Shown here in pieces: positions 24,574 through 32,711 of a stretch of DNA of 53,615 bases. The notes below the pieces were generated by a model. It saw nothing but the letters and a program-made list of their open reading frames with translations, had not been told where the DNA came from and made no database searches. The translations under genes were made by a program, and so were the position numbers. Origin of the DNA: a virus. The stretch lies in the IMG/VR virus record IMGVR_UViG_3300025666_000591, positions 1-53,615 of that record; one strand, 5' to 3'. How positions within the stretch are numbered: position 1 is the first letter of the stretch; each line of letters begins with the position of its first letter.

Positions 24574-25508
24574 TATATTAACCCTTTGTCTATATAATAT
24601 TGAAGGTCAACGTTCCACAGTTTCTTTCCAAGCTTCAATAATTTAGGTATAAACTCTTCTGATTTTTCTCTACTGCCGGTAAATATAAACTGACAGTTTC
24701 CCGAGAATTGATGATTTAGCACTCTCATGTTATGATAAATGTATTTTAAATTAGATTTGTGTGCCCCGCGCCTATTGTTGGATTCTATTTGCGCTAAGTC
24801 GCTTTCTACAGCTACGAATAAATAACTATCAAAATCTTTTGTTCTCTGAAGTTCATACTCAAAGCGGTCTAAGTTGTTTTTGCTGAGTGTGGATTTAAAA
24901 TCCTGCTCTCCCTTTCGGTCCACATAGGTATAATCATAATCCGCCCCGCCCACAGCGTAATCTCCAAATTCTAGCTTCATAGGTTCCGAGTTGGGGAAAG
25001 TTAGAGGCTGCTGCTCTCTAGTGTCTACAAATATTTTCATTTTCGGGTCTATTTTCTGCTTGAATGATTCCGGCAATCTTTCGCCAAACATAGGCTTTAT
25101 TCCTATAGCGTCGCAAGCAGCAGTATAAGACCCATAGTGTTTTTGAAAAACATCTATAGTGGGCATGTGATTAATCATTAATTCAACATGTGAAGGGGCA
25201 AACTTTAAACCTTTAGCGGCGACTCTTTTTTTTAATAAATTAATTATATATTCTTTTACCTCTGATGGTTCTGTTTTCTCGCACCAACTTATCAATTGTT
25301 CATATGTAGAAAAGTCTCTGTTAAAATAATCATCCTTATTCTTAAATGGCAAGGGTTCTTTAGTAAATAAATTATAACGAGGATAATATTTTGTATAATA
25401 TTCTGCAAGTATTATTTTATGAGATTTTAAATGAGCATGCATACTCTTCTCCGAGGAGAAGGGTTGCGAGCAAACCTTACAAATAAATTCGCCTTTTGGT
25501 GCGCTCAT
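24573..25508 (-). CDS. C2H2 finger plus ERCC4-type nuclease
   Basis: A 311-residue protein. Residues 9-29 form a C2H2 zinc finger (CKVCSQPF, then HAHLKSH). The C-terminal half is an ERCC4/XPF-like nuclease: FVDTREQQPLTF, KLEFGDYAVGG and the catalytic YVDRKGEQDFKSTLS, giving the DxRE/ExD/xERK-type set with Asp in VDRK. It lies between a probable small terminase and the large terminase with overlapping ends, which suggests a role in packaging or in resolving branched DNA before packaging. That role is inferred from position. Confidence 0.82.
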   Translation of the reverse strand: MSAPKGEFICKVCSQPFSSEKSMHAHLKSHKIILAEYYTKYYPRYNLFTKEPLPFKNKDDYFNRDFSTYEQLISWCEKTEPSEVKEYIINLLKKRVAAKGLKFAPSHVELMINHMPTIDVFQKHYGSYTAACDAIGIKPMFGERLPESFKQKIDPKMKIFVDTREQQPLTFPNSEPMKLEFGDYAVGGADYDYTYVDRKGEQDFKSTLSKNNLDRFEYELQRTKDFDSYLFVAVESDLAQIESNNRRGAHKSNLKYIYHNMRVLNHQFSGNCQFIFTGSREKSEEFIPKLLKLGKKLWNVDLQYYIDKGLI

Positions 25509-26557
25509 ACGACATCGTCTTTAGATACCCCAAGAACCCTAGCCTTCCAGTCGGGCATAGATTCAAGATTGTCAGCCTCTTCCTTGGCGGCTTTTCTTTG
25601 CATGTTTGCTATTTTTATCATCACCTTACGTTCTTCCTCTTCTTGGAATAGTTGAACCAAAGCTAGTATGCTAGAATTTTGCTTTTGCTGGGATGACACT
25701 CTTTTTGACCTATCCCCTTGTAATTTTTGAATTAAAGACTCCATCCTTTTTTCGCACTGGTTATACTCTTCGCTCTTTGTCTTCAAAAGCTCTGCCAGCC
25801 TGACGGTTAGATCTTGCTGGTCTTCTGCGTCATTGAACATTCTATTCAACTTGCTCATAGCTCCTTGGATGTTTTTTAAATGAATATAATCCATGCAAAC
25901 ATTAATATATAAATTAATTTCATCATTACTCAAATCAGGTTTATCCCAGGTAGCTCTTACGAATTCTGCCTCGAATAAATCTCGATCCTCCATGCTGTCA
26001 TAATTATTTATAACTTGAGTAAATCGAGGAGAAGATAAAAAAGCCCCTAATGATTCGATAGCTTTTTTTTGCCCTATATTTAACTTTGCCTCTTCAATAT
26101 TTTTCTGACAGTAGTCGTTGATTTTTTTGATTATTTTGCTTACGGCTTTTGGGGCAGAATATTTTCTATTTACAGCGTTTTCGGAAGGGTGTAAATCTAG
26201 CGAATCCTGACTTTCAATATACTCCAAAACAGAAGAGTACTCTTTTGAGTTTCGGGTAATCCGTATTTCTGGAAATAATACAGTAGCGATTTGTAATGCG
26301 TTCATACCGTCCCGAGAAGAGTTAGAAATAAACTCTCGCTGAGAATCTGATAATTGTATATTGTCTTTCGGGTATATATGTTTTGTGTCGTAATTAATTC
26401 CCTGCTGGACCATAAATGCCCTAACGGCTCTCCCCTGCTTACTTCTTCCGTCTATATTTTCTTCTCCAGGAAAAGCTAATTTAGTTAACTCAGTTAAGTC
26501 GCTTATTGTTGAACCGTTCTCTGAGACAATTCTTTCTTGTTCTTCTGTTAAATCCAT
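25505..26557 (-). CDS. candidate terminase small subunit
   Basis: A 350-residue protein that I do not recognise from sequence alone. The N-terminal 130 residues look like two winged/HTH-type units (LTEEQERIV...LTELTKLAFPG, then LSDSQREFI...NALQIATVLFPE). The C-terminal part is a long helical coiled coil (AELLKTKSEEYNQCEKRMES; LFQEEEERKVMIKIANMQ). A DNA-binding head and an oligomerising helix next to the terminase large subunit are what a small subunit needs. It overlaps both neighbours by a few bases. Confidence 0.55.
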   Translation of the reverse strand: MDLTEEQERIVSENGSTISDLTELTKLAFPGEENIDGRSKQGRAVRAFMVQQGINYDTKHIYPKDNIQLSDSQREFISNSSRDGMNALQIATVLFPEIRITRNSKEYSSVLEYIESQDSLDLHPSENAVNRKYSAPKAVSKIIKKINDYCQKNIEEAKLNIGQKKAIESLGAFLSSPRFTQVINNYDSMEDRDLFEAEFVRATWDKPDLSNDEINLYINVCMDYIHLKNIQGAMSKLNRMFNDAEDQQDLTVRLAELLKTKSEEYNQCEKRMESLIQKLQGDRSKRVSSQQKQNSSILALVQLFQEEEERKVMIKIANMQRKAAKEEADNLESMPDWKARVLGVSKDDVV

Positions 26558-27291
26558 GCTATAACTTTTGTATCGGGAATTACATCTTCTTTTTCTAAAA
26601 TTTCTTGAGCTTTTTGCTTGAATATCTTCTTTAAATTTTTAATTTGTTTGTAGCCAGCCTTACGCCCCTTCTCGGAAGTCTTGTAGCCCATTTTTCCAGC
26701 TACCTCTTCTTCATCCATATTATCTATAAATAATAATTCGTAAACTAAATACTGCTTCTCAGACAGCTCTTTCTTCATGAAATAGTTGAGTTTTTTCTGA
26801 GCATCGATAATGCTATAATTATTATCCTCCATAGCTTGAACTTCATTAGAATGGTTTTCGAGGGTTAGTGCCATTTTGATTCCGTAGGCAGACTTCTTTG
26901 TTCTCTCCCATTTGGCATATAATGGGCAGGAAGAGTCTTGCGAACCGCTTTTGGTGAACCCGCACAACGAAGACTCGCCTCCATCTTTGGTTGCGCAAGA
27001 CTGGTTAAACGGGCAATTCAAACAGGGCCGAACAAAATTACTGTAATTATTGCGCAAAATATTCTTCATTTGGTTAGTTATTATTTTATTCATCCAGGGC
27101 TTTAGAGACCTTCTTTGGTCCCATTGGTGCCATTTTTTATGAATATGCGCCCTAATGATTTGCTCAACATCCTCAAAATCAAACCAGGCCAATGAATCAA
27201 GAAACCACTTGCCTCTTCTCTTTTTTATTTCCAAATCAATTTCCAAAGATTTGTCCTCGTAAGTAAAGTTAGTTTTTTCTTGGTCGGCCAC
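26548..27291 (-). CDS. phage sigma-like factor with zinc insert
   Basis: A 247-residue protein with a sigma70-family layout. A region 2-like segment (FEDVEQIIRAHIHKKW, then LKPWMNKIITNQMKNILR, about 38-82) is followed by a Cys-rich insert with seven Cys (about 89-122: CLNC, C, C, C), probably a zinc site. A region 4-like HTH follows (LSEKQYLVYELLFIDNMDEE, then GMGYKTSEKG-type turn; about 175-225). It probably redirects host RNA polymerase to late genes; the recurring AGTGTAT motif before virion genes is a candidate target. The link between factor and motif is inference. Confidence 0.72.
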   Translation of the reverse strand: MADQEKTNFTYEDKSLEIDLEIKKRRGKWFLDSLAWFDFEDVEQIIRAHIHKKWHQWDQRRSLKPWMNKIITNQMKNILRNNYSNFVRPCLNCPFNQSCATKDGGESSLCGFTKSGSQDSSCPLYAKWERTKKSAYGIKMALTLENHSNEVQAMEDNNYSIIDAQKKLNYFMKKELSEKQYLVYELLFIDNMDEEEVAGKMGYKTSEKGRKAGYKQIKNLKKIFKQKAQEILEKEDVIPDTKVIAWI

Positions 27292-27649
27292 GAGTTTTTT
27301 TGTTCTTGGCTTTGGGTTTTTCTTCCTTGAAGTCTTGAAATTGCTCCACAGGAATAATGTCCTTTAAGTTAAATTTATTACTATCTCTTTCTATTGAATA
27401 AGACAGTTTCGATATATTCGGAACCTCATATATATCCAGTCCATCAGGATCATCATCCTGAGAGGGAGCGGGCCTGCTTCGTTTAGGCAACAACTTTTTT
27501 ACGCCCTGCTTAGCGCTGGTTGTTGTAGGCGACGTTTGTTTTGCTGCAGACAATATATTTAAACCTTCACCGCAGCCACCGCAAAAATTCGGAGCCTTGA
27601 GGGAGTACATATTTTTAAAACCACAATGGGGACAATAAGAAAAAGCCAT
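27269..27649 (-). CDS. zinc-ribbon protein
   Basis: A 126-residue protein with an N-terminal CPHCGFKN...CGGCG zinc ribbon (residues about 6-29), a disordered Pro/Ser/Lys middle and a basic KKTRGRPRKN tail of AT-hook type (GRP core). It overlaps the sigma-like gene by 23 bp and is transcribed first, so it may act with it in transcription. The function is not known. Confidence 0.65.
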   Translation of the reverse strand: MAFSYCPHCGFKNMYSLKAPNFCGGCGEGLNILSAAKQTSPTTTSAKQGVKKLLPKRSRPAPSQDDDPDGLDIYEVPNISKLSYSIERDSNKFNLKDIIPVEQFQDFKEEKPKAKNKKTRGRPRKN

Positions 27650-27676
27650 AATAATATATTATAGCTTTAAAAAAAA

Positions 27677-28267
27677 TTATATCAAATAGCCGCTAATAAC
27701 CCTTGATTGCTTCCTTATGAAATCTTCGGAGTCTTCGCTCCATTTTCTATTCTCTTTTACATATTCAACACAAATCACGCCAATAATCTTACCATTCAGT
27801 GTTTTGATTGGTCGAGCAAACATGCTTTTAACCCCTTTGCTTATAAGGAAAGATCTAAAAGAAAAATCGCCCTTGTAGCTTTCGACATCAGCGCACTCGA
27901 ATGTTTTTTCTTGAGCTATTTGCTCTACTAATCCATGTAAATTGGAAATTCTTAAGTTCTGCAGGTTTTGGCATTCAATGCTTATTCCATCTCCCACGAT
28001 CTCATATGTGCAGCTAAGTTTTTGCTGACCCCTGCCAGAGAAATATTGCTCTCCATTATGGAACTCTAGTATATAAGCCCGATCAGCAGAAGTCTCGTCA
28101 GCAACATATTGCAGGGCGGTAATTATATTACTGTGAGAGGCGGGGTCATAATTTAATTGTTTATGTTTTTTTTCGTCAAGTTTAAACTTTATCCAGACTC
28201 CCAATACCGCAGTTGCAGCAGAGACGAGTCCAGTAAGCACGCTAATTACATCTAGTCCAGTATTCAT
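27677..28267 (-). CDS. membrane-anchored GAF-like protein
   Basis: A 196-residue protein. Residues 6-27 form one membrane helix (VISVLTGLVSAATAVLGVWI). The rest has a GAF-domain pattern (ADRAYILEFHNGEQYFSGRG; GVKSMFARPIKTLNGKIIGVICVEY). GAF domains bind small ligands or mediate dimerisation. It overlaps the lipoprotein gene, and the holin-like gene is next, so it may take part in sensing or timing lysis. That role is inferred only from context. Confidence 0.65.
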   Translation of the reverse strand: MNTGLDVISVLTGLVSAATAVLGVWIKFKLDEKKHKQLNYDPASHSNIITALQYVADETSADRAYILEFHNGEQYFSGRGQQKLSCTYEIVGDGISIECQNLQNLRISNLHGLVEQIAQEKTFECADVESYKGDFSFRSFLISKGVKSMFARPIKTLNGKIIGVICVEYVKENRKWSEDSEDFIRKQSRVISGYLI

Positions 28268-28530
28268 TTCTTATTAATAATATACGCTAAAACTGAAGAA
28301 AACAGAAATACAAAAAACAAAATAACAGAAAACCACATAGCTGGCCCTTCATAATCGTAAGGTGCAGATTTTAGATCCAGGTATTCGACTACAGAAATCA
28401 TCGAATCGTTATTCTTGTCTATATTGTTAAATTCAGAAGAAATGACGGGTTTAGGCGTAGGGTTTGGCTTATAAACCTTATTAACGCTACAAGAGCACAG
28501 CAAAAACACGAGAAAAAACAGCCACCTCAT
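28264..28530 (-). CDS. small lipoprotein with EF-hand-like loop and membrane helix
   Basis: An 88-residue protein. The signal sequence ends in a lipobox (LLCSC, Cys14), a Pro-rich stretch follows, then DKNNDSMISVVEY (about 38-50), a good EF-hand calcium loop, then a C-terminal membrane helix (about 64-84). It overlaps the holin-like gene by 4 bp. The position and lipobox suggest an outer-membrane spanin-like lysis component, though the extra helix is not typical. Confidence 0.6.
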   Translation of the reverse strand: MRWLFFLVFLLCSCSVNKVYKPNPTPKPVISSEFNNIDKNNDSMISVVEYLDLKSAPYDYEGPAMWFSVILFFVFLFSSVLAYIINKK

Positions 28531-28961
28531 CTTCTTTTACTTGGTATAGCGTAAAAACCGACAACCATAAAGCATAGATCCATAAACGAGGCGAGCATTA
28601 ACCCTCCTGTCATTTGAACCATCTCCCAATCTTTTCCCCCAAGCACCCAACCAAAAAAGCCCCACTTCGCCCCATCACCCTTCGGAACAATAACATTATA
28701 TACTATGTGAGGATTCATTGCGTAATATATCATCAAAAAACACATTGTAAAAGTGATACTCATAAACAAAATTCTCCTTGTTACCTTCACAAAAGGATCG
28801 CTCGAGTTTTTATCCTGACCGTCAATCAATGCTTGTAGCATTTTATCGTCCCTTGCTGCCAGTGCCAACTGATCTTGTCTTTTCTGCTCCAACCAAGAAT
28901 TTATTAGGTTGCACGCAAGCTTTATTCCAGCCCCAATTATTGTATTCAATATCGGTCCCAT
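28527..28961 (-). CDS. holin-like membrane protein (GTA 3TM type)
   Basis: A 144-residue protein. It has a hydrophobic N-terminus (GPILNTIIGAGIKLACNLIN), a charged helix, then two strong membrane helices (about 66-84 and 117-136) bracketing a Trp/Gly-rich loop. This matches the GTA_holin_3TM pattern (VTRRILFMSITF...). It is followed by the lipoprotein and GAF genes in one overlapping set, a lysis-like cassette. The endolysin is not in this window. GTGTATATATAG lies just before the ATG. Confidence 0.62.
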   Translation of the reverse strand: MGPILNTIIGAGIKLACNLINSWLEQKRQDQLALAARDDKMLQALIDGQDKNSSDPFVKVTRRILFMSITFTMCFLMIYYAMNPHIVYNVIVPKGDGAKWGFFGWVLGGKDWEMVQMTGGLMLASFMDLCFMVVGFYAIPSKRR

Positions 28962-28965
28962 GCCT

Positions 28966-28978
28966 ATATATACACCCG
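28966..28978 (-). promoter_or_regulatory. candidate late promoter motif
   Basis: GGGTGTATATATA on the minus strand, about 5 bp before the holin-like ATG. Confidence 0.45.
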
Positions 28979-29002
28979 TTAAATTTTAAAAATGCTTATT
29001 TC

Positions 29003-29015
29003 AGTGTAATATAAG
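29003..29015 (+). promoter_or_regulatory. candidate late promoter motif (plus strand)
   Basis: AGTGTAATATAAG, ending 3 bp before the ATG at 29019. It is a plus-strand instance of the AGTGTA motif. Confidence 0.4.
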
Positions 29016-29018
29016 TTA

Positions 29019-29216
29019 ATGTCACAGAAATCAATACTACAGCTTCTTAGTAAAAGCTTAAATTCCTATCAATCAACATGCTGGCTTAAATCAGAAAATG
29101 CAAAGCTAAATGGATCAACTCCAGCCGAATTAATGATGGATAATAAAACAGACAAGGTAATTAAAATATTACCAGATGAAATTAAAAGAATAAAAAGTAA
29201 AAAAAATATTAATTAA
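29019..29216 (+). CDS. small protein resembling MbcA/ParS-type C-termini
   Basis: A 65-residue protein. WLKSENAKLNGSTPAELMMD followed by a short helix resembles the WL...LNGxTPxELL pattern of the toxin-binding domain in MbcA/ParS/Xre antitoxins and related phage proteins. No partner toxin is adjacent. It is an isolated plus-strand gene inside a minus-strand block, and its end overlaps the peptidase gene by 8 bp. Confidence 0.5.
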   Translation: MSQKSILQLLSKSLNSYQSTCWLKSENAKLNGSTPAELMMDNKTDKVIKILPDEIKRIKSKKNIN

Positions 29217-30711
29217 TATATATCCACTCTTTAGTGCTGTTTGCGTAAAAATAAGGATATATTCTAGGGTTTGACCACATCCATCCATAGTTTATGATAT
29301 AACCCCACACGCCATCTTGACTATCTGGCTGGATATACATCCAGTAGATTTTTGCGTGGTAAATCCACCCATTTGAGAATGGTAAATAATCTCCAAGCCA
29401 AGTACTCTGCCATCCAAGCGAGGTAACTTCCTGAGAAACTTCTTCTGTGGCCACCTCGATAGCTGATTGGGTATTTTCAGAATTTGTTTCGTCGCTGACG
29501 TCAGGGCCAGTAGATTTAGACAATAATTCTTGATCAAAATACTGGACTGCGGTTGTTGCTTCAAGAACCAAGGAAAGATAATCTTTATTGCTTGACTGAG
29601 AATGAATTTCTTTGATCGAGTTATCGGTTTTAAATTGCCAAGATAATATCCTGAAAGTTCGATTATGTTCATCGTTTCTGATCCATCCTCCACGATCATC
29701 TTTTTGGTAATCTATATTCAAGGAGTTATCCCATGCATACCCATAAATTAATGTGTCCTGAGATAAATTTAATTGGCTAATTTGTAGGGTTGATTCGCTT
29801 GACACGATCTTGCTATCAATAATCCACGCAATATCAACCACACTAGGATCTACAACATTAATTTCTAAAGTATGAGTATTGTTTACGCTAGAGTTTGTTT
29901 CTGTATAGCTGTCTATTGGAGAAACATATTTATAAAGCTGTAGAATAATTTGCTCTCTGTTTACCGCGTGAAAATCTCCAGTATTTGAGTTGTTCATTAA
30001 TCCGTCATAAGATGTTGGTTTAAAATAATTTGCTCCTTCTTTTTGATATGGCTCATTAATTTCATATCCACGAAAGGAATCTTTGTACCCAATCCAATGA
30101 CCCCATCTCTGCTTTGCCTCTTCTGATGATCTTGCCATGTTGAACGCATAGTCATACATATATTCTTGTATAGTAGTTTGGTATTCATCTCCCGCCATGC
30201 CCAGGACATGCCCTATTTCATGCGACACTATACTCGTCCATGGTGCAGCATAGATTAAGCTTGTAGAGCTTCTGTCGAGCGCTGTACCGAGCCCAAAAAC
30301 CCTATTTGTTAAAATGGTAGTGCATTCATTTCCTATGTTGAGCTCATCTGTGATCGATAAGCATTTCAACCAATCATTCCAGCCATCCCAATATCCAAGA
30401 TTAAAATCAAGCCCAAATGCAGAATTGTTAACGTCTTTTATATCGTCTGGATTATTTAAAGTGCTAACAAGGTCTATTCTATGAACATTAACAAAATTTT
30501 TATACCTATTCCAGAAGGCGTAGTTGCTTTGCATCCCCGACCATATGGTTTCAACATCTTTTTCATAATCAACCATCTCATCAGCGAAATATCTATCACC
30601 AATAAATACTAAATCTAGTCTATTATCAGATGATCCACTATTATGAATCGTTTCGTAAGAAGTTGCAAATAAATTAAAATAAAAAAATGTAAGTAGTAAA
30701 TAATATCTCAT
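29209..30711 (-). CDS. secreted M64-type metallopeptidase
   Basis: A 500-residue protein with an N-terminal signal sequence (about 1-17). NRLDLVFIGDRYFADEM opens an M64 (IgA peptidase-type) domain. The zinc site is HEIGHVLGMAGDEY with His164, Glu165, His168 and Asp175, followed by a region with GYKDSFRGYEINEPY. Residues about 430-500 form a Trp/Tyr-rich module (WIYHAKIYWMYI, then YGWMWSNPRIYPYFY) of a kind I associate with exported Verrucomicrobia proteins. It has its own leaderless promoter, unlike its virion neighbours. It could cleave host or competitor surface proteins or be a virion enzyme; the sequence does not decide. Confidence 0.85.
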   Translation of the reverse strand: MRYYLLLTFFYFNLFATSYETIHNSGSSDNRLDLVFIGDRYFADEMVDYEKDVETIWSGMQSNYAFWNRYKNFVNVHRIDLVSTLNNPDDIKDVNNSAFGLDFNLGYWDGWNDWLKCLSITDELNIGNECTTILTNRVFGLGTALDRSSTSLIYAAPWTSIVSHEIGHVLGMAGDEYQTTIQEYMYDYAFNMARSSEEAKQRWGHWIGYKDSFRGYEINEPYQKEGANYFKPTSYDGLMNNSNTGDFHAVNREQIILQLYKYVSPIDSYTETNSSVNNTHTLEINVVDPSVVDIAWIIDSKIVSSESTLQISQLNLSQDTLIYGYAWDNSLNIDYQKDDRGGWIRNDEHNRTFRILSWQFKTDNSIKEIHSQSSNKDYLSLVLEATTAVQYFDQELLSKSTGPDVSDETNSENTQSAIEVATEEVSQEVTSLGWQSTWLGDYLPFSNGWIYHAKIYWMYIQPDSQDGVWGYIINYGWMWSNPRIYPYFYANSTKEWIYIN

Positions 30712-30717
30712 CTATGA

Positions 30718-30746
30718 ATTATCTCATATATTATGAGACAAGTCAA
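30718..30746 (-). promoter_or_regulatory. sigma70-type promoter of the M64 peptidase gene
   Basis: On the minus strand, TTGACT (30741-30746), 17-bp spacer, GATAAT (30718-30723), then 6 nt to the ATG. Leaderless arrangement. Confidence 0.72.
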
Positions 30747-30758
30747 GATTATATTTTT

Positions 30759-31301
30759 CTAACTTGGTACGATTGAGACTTGCCCAGTCAGCCCGCATTT
30801 TTGGATGCCAAGCTGAGTTCTGATGATTAAAGAGTTTTTCGTGCAAGATACATACATAAGTAAATTTCTTCTCATCTTGTATGCCGAGACCGTCATTCCT
30901 GACTGTATTTGTATCTCTGACCCCCCTACGGTTATTGATTGCCCACCAAAGGAAATCACATTCAATCCAGCGATTTTGGTTATGACAAAGTCGCGGGATT
31001 GGTCGGTGTTAAATGTCTCACGCCGTGATACTTCCAGATTTAATACTCCCGCAGAAGTAGTGTCGAACATATTGGTTACAGTGATTGTTTTGCTGAAGGT
31101 AGAGGAGGGGGTCCATCTTTCTGAGATAACAGTTGGTGCGCCGGTTGAAGATCCATAAGAAACGGTTGTGCTGGAGTTTATAAGTTGATCGACGGTTACT
31201 TTATATGTTGAGCCATCCGCCTTTTGTATGATCAAGAAATCTGAAGCTGCGTCAATATTGCTTCCGATTAAATCTAAGTCTTTAATTTGCTTGTTTGCCA
31301 T
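30759..31301 (-). CDS. tail- or fibre-associated protein
   Basis: A 180-residue protein. The start MANKQIKDLDLIGSNIDAAS followed by DFLIIQKADGSTYKVTVDQL is a pattern common at the N-terminus of phage tail and fibre proteins; the rest is beta-rich and Ser/Thr-rich. A candidate late-promoter motif precedes it. It is probably a virion component, exact role unknown. Confidence 0.6.
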   Translation of the reverse strand: MANKQIKDLDLIGSNIDAASDFLIIQKADGSTYKVTVDQLINSSTTVSYGSSTGAPTVISERWTPSSTFSKTITVTNMFDTTSAGVLNLEVSRRETFNTDQSRDFVITKIAGLNVISFGGQSITVGGSEIQIQSGMTVSAYKMRRNLLMYVSCTKNSLIIRTQLGIQKCGLTGQVSIVPS

Positions 31302-31307
31302 ATCAGT

Positions 31308-31320
31308 ATATATACACTAT
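31308..31320 (-). promoter_or_regulatory. candidate late promoter motif
   Basis: ATAGTGTATATAT on the minus strand, 7-19 bp before the tail-associated protein gene. Confidence 0.5.
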
Positions 31321-31452
31321 TTCTAATAAATAAAAGGTTCCTGCAGAAACTCTCTGCATTTTATTATTGTATAATACATATTAATTTAATTACATTCTAT
31401 TAAAAAATAATTTCAAACATAGAATATATCATATATTACATTACTATATTAC

Positions 31453-31680
31453 ATGAACAATCAATTGGGAATAACAAGTGTATTGCTTTTACTGTTTTAC
31501 GTGGGATGGTTCGCATGGGATCAAAGAACAATAATAGAAAAACAAAATCAAGAAATAATAAAATTACAACAACAATTAATATTTAAAAACATAGTATTGG
31601 ACGCTGCGCTTCAAGATATAAGTGAACCAGTTAATAAACAAATATATAATTCGCCGCAAAAGTTCTTTAATCTTCAATAA
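31453..31680 (+). CDS. small membrane-anchored coiled-coil protein
   Basis: A 75-residue protein. An N-terminal membrane helix (GITSVLLLLFYVGWFAW) is followed by a Gln/Ile/Glu-rich helix (IIEKQNQEIIKLQQQL). This is the shape of an inner-membrane spanin or a small membrane-tethered factor. It is co-directional with the gene at 31719, opposite to the virion genes. Not recognised. Confidence 0.55.
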   Translation: MNNQLGITSVLLLLFYVGWFAWDQRTIIEKQNQEIIKLQQQLIFKNIVLDAALQDISEPVNKQIYNSPQKFFNLQ

Positions 31681-31718
31681 TAAACTTTAATTTTTAACAA
31701 TAACTTATAATATAATAT

Positions 31719-32033
31719 ATGACAACAGCAACACAAGAACCCGAACAAGAAAAAATAGATAACGCCGCCGAAGAAGGGCAATATACTTCAGAGCAAAATA
31801 TTGCAATAACTCATTTGGCAAACAAAATGCTTGGCAATGTAAATTTATCAGAAGCATTCTCACTCGTTCCACTTGGTCAAATAATTAATTTAGTTCAACA
31901 ACAAGTTATTCAACAAGCAAAAAAGCAAGTCGAAGATATGAGTGACGAAGAAATTAAAAAAACAATTGAAGAAGGAGATGCCTCTCTAGCAGAAGCTCAA
32001 GCTCAAGCTCAAGCTGATCAGCTTCAGAATTAA
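31719..32033 (+). CDS. acidic helical protein of unknown function
   Basis: A 104-residue, Glu/Gln/Ala-rich protein with predicted helices (LGQIINLVQQQVIQQAKKQV) and an imperfect Ala-Gln repeat near the end (AEAQAQAQADQ, encoded by repeated AAGCTC). TATAAT-like sequences directly precede the ATG. The last 4 bp overlap the convergent gene at 32030. Possibly a chaperone or scaffold-like factor, unproven. Confidence 0.6.
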   Translation: MTTATQEPEQEKIDNAAEEGQYTSEQNIAITHLANKMLGNVNLSEAFSLVPLGQIINLVQQQVIQQAKKQVEDMSDEEIKKTIEEGDASLAEAQAQAQADQLQN

Positions 32034-32344
32034 GCTTTTAGACTTCTAAGGGTATAAATAATATCCTTAAAGTTATCATAATTTATACGATCCGTTTTGT
32101 AATTTGCACCACGGGTCGTTTTTATTGTATAGCCGCTTTGCTTTTCGCTATCAAGAACAAGTTGAGATATAAAATCATGTGCGCCATGGGATTTTAACCA
32201 ATTCCAATATATTGCACGAGTTCCTGGTTTACATTCAAGTAATACATCTTCAAAAATAAATAATTTACTAAATAATGTAATATCGCGAAAACATGTTATT
32301 TCGCTAGGGGGTTCGCTTAAGCAAGATTCGATAATCAAAATCAT
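32030..32344 (-). CDS. protein of unknown function
   Basis: A 104-residue protein with mixed alpha/beta composition and no recognised motif. CGTGTAATTTATTAC before the ATG is a weak match to the late motif. It lies between the convergent helical protein gene and the Cys-rich protein gene. Confidence 0.55.
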   Translation of the reverse strand: MILIIESCLSEPPSEITCFRDITLFSKLFIFEDVLLECKPGTRAIYWNWLKSHGAHDFISQLVLDSEKQSGYTIKTTRGANYKTDRINYDNFKDIIYTLRSLKA

Positions 32345-32371
32345 GTAATAAATTACACGAGAATATCAGAC

Positions 32372-32686
32372 TTAGCTGTCTTCTTGATTTTTAAGAAAAT
32401 CTTCGTATCCCGGAGGAAGAGGAGGAATGAAAACGGCCGCTTCGTCCTGTTCTTGCACTAAAGATTCTTCTTTATTCGAATGATCCAGCGTTGGGTCCTG
32501 CGTTGGGTCCTGCGTTGGGTCCTGCGGCAGATAGCACGCTGGGTCCTGCGGATTAAAACCTTCGCATATTTCATGGCAGTGAAGTTCTTTGTTTGAACTG
32601 TATTCCTCGCAGGTTAAATTTCCAAGCCCTGTACAAAAGTAGCCCTCATGGTTTCCCATGCAGTTATATGTTTTATATAATTTCAT
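32372..32686 (-). CDS. Cys-rich protein with QDPT repeats
   Basis: A 104-residue protein. The first half has seven Cys and several His (CMGNHEGYFC...CHEIC...), suggesting metal binding or disulphides. A PQDPTQDPTQDPT repeat follows (about 54-67), encoded by a 12-bp tandem repeat, then an acidic, Pro-rich tail. Not recognised; it lies between virion genes. Confidence 0.6.
   Translation of the reverse strand: MKLYKTYNCMGNHEGYFCTGLGNLTCEEYSSNKELHCHEICEGFNPQDPACYLPQDPTQDPTQDPTLDHSNKEESLVQEQDEAAVFIPPLPPGYEDFLKNQEDS
32490..32549. repeat. 12-bp tandem repeat inside the Cys-rich gene
   Basis: GTTGGGTCCTGC occurs three times head to tail (32490-32525), with a fourth diverged copy (GCTGGGTCCTGC, 32538-32549). 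The period is a multiple of three, so copy-number change would keep the frame. Confidence 0.9.
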
Positions 32687-32711
32687 TTTTTAAATTTTTG
32701 TGTTTAGAATA

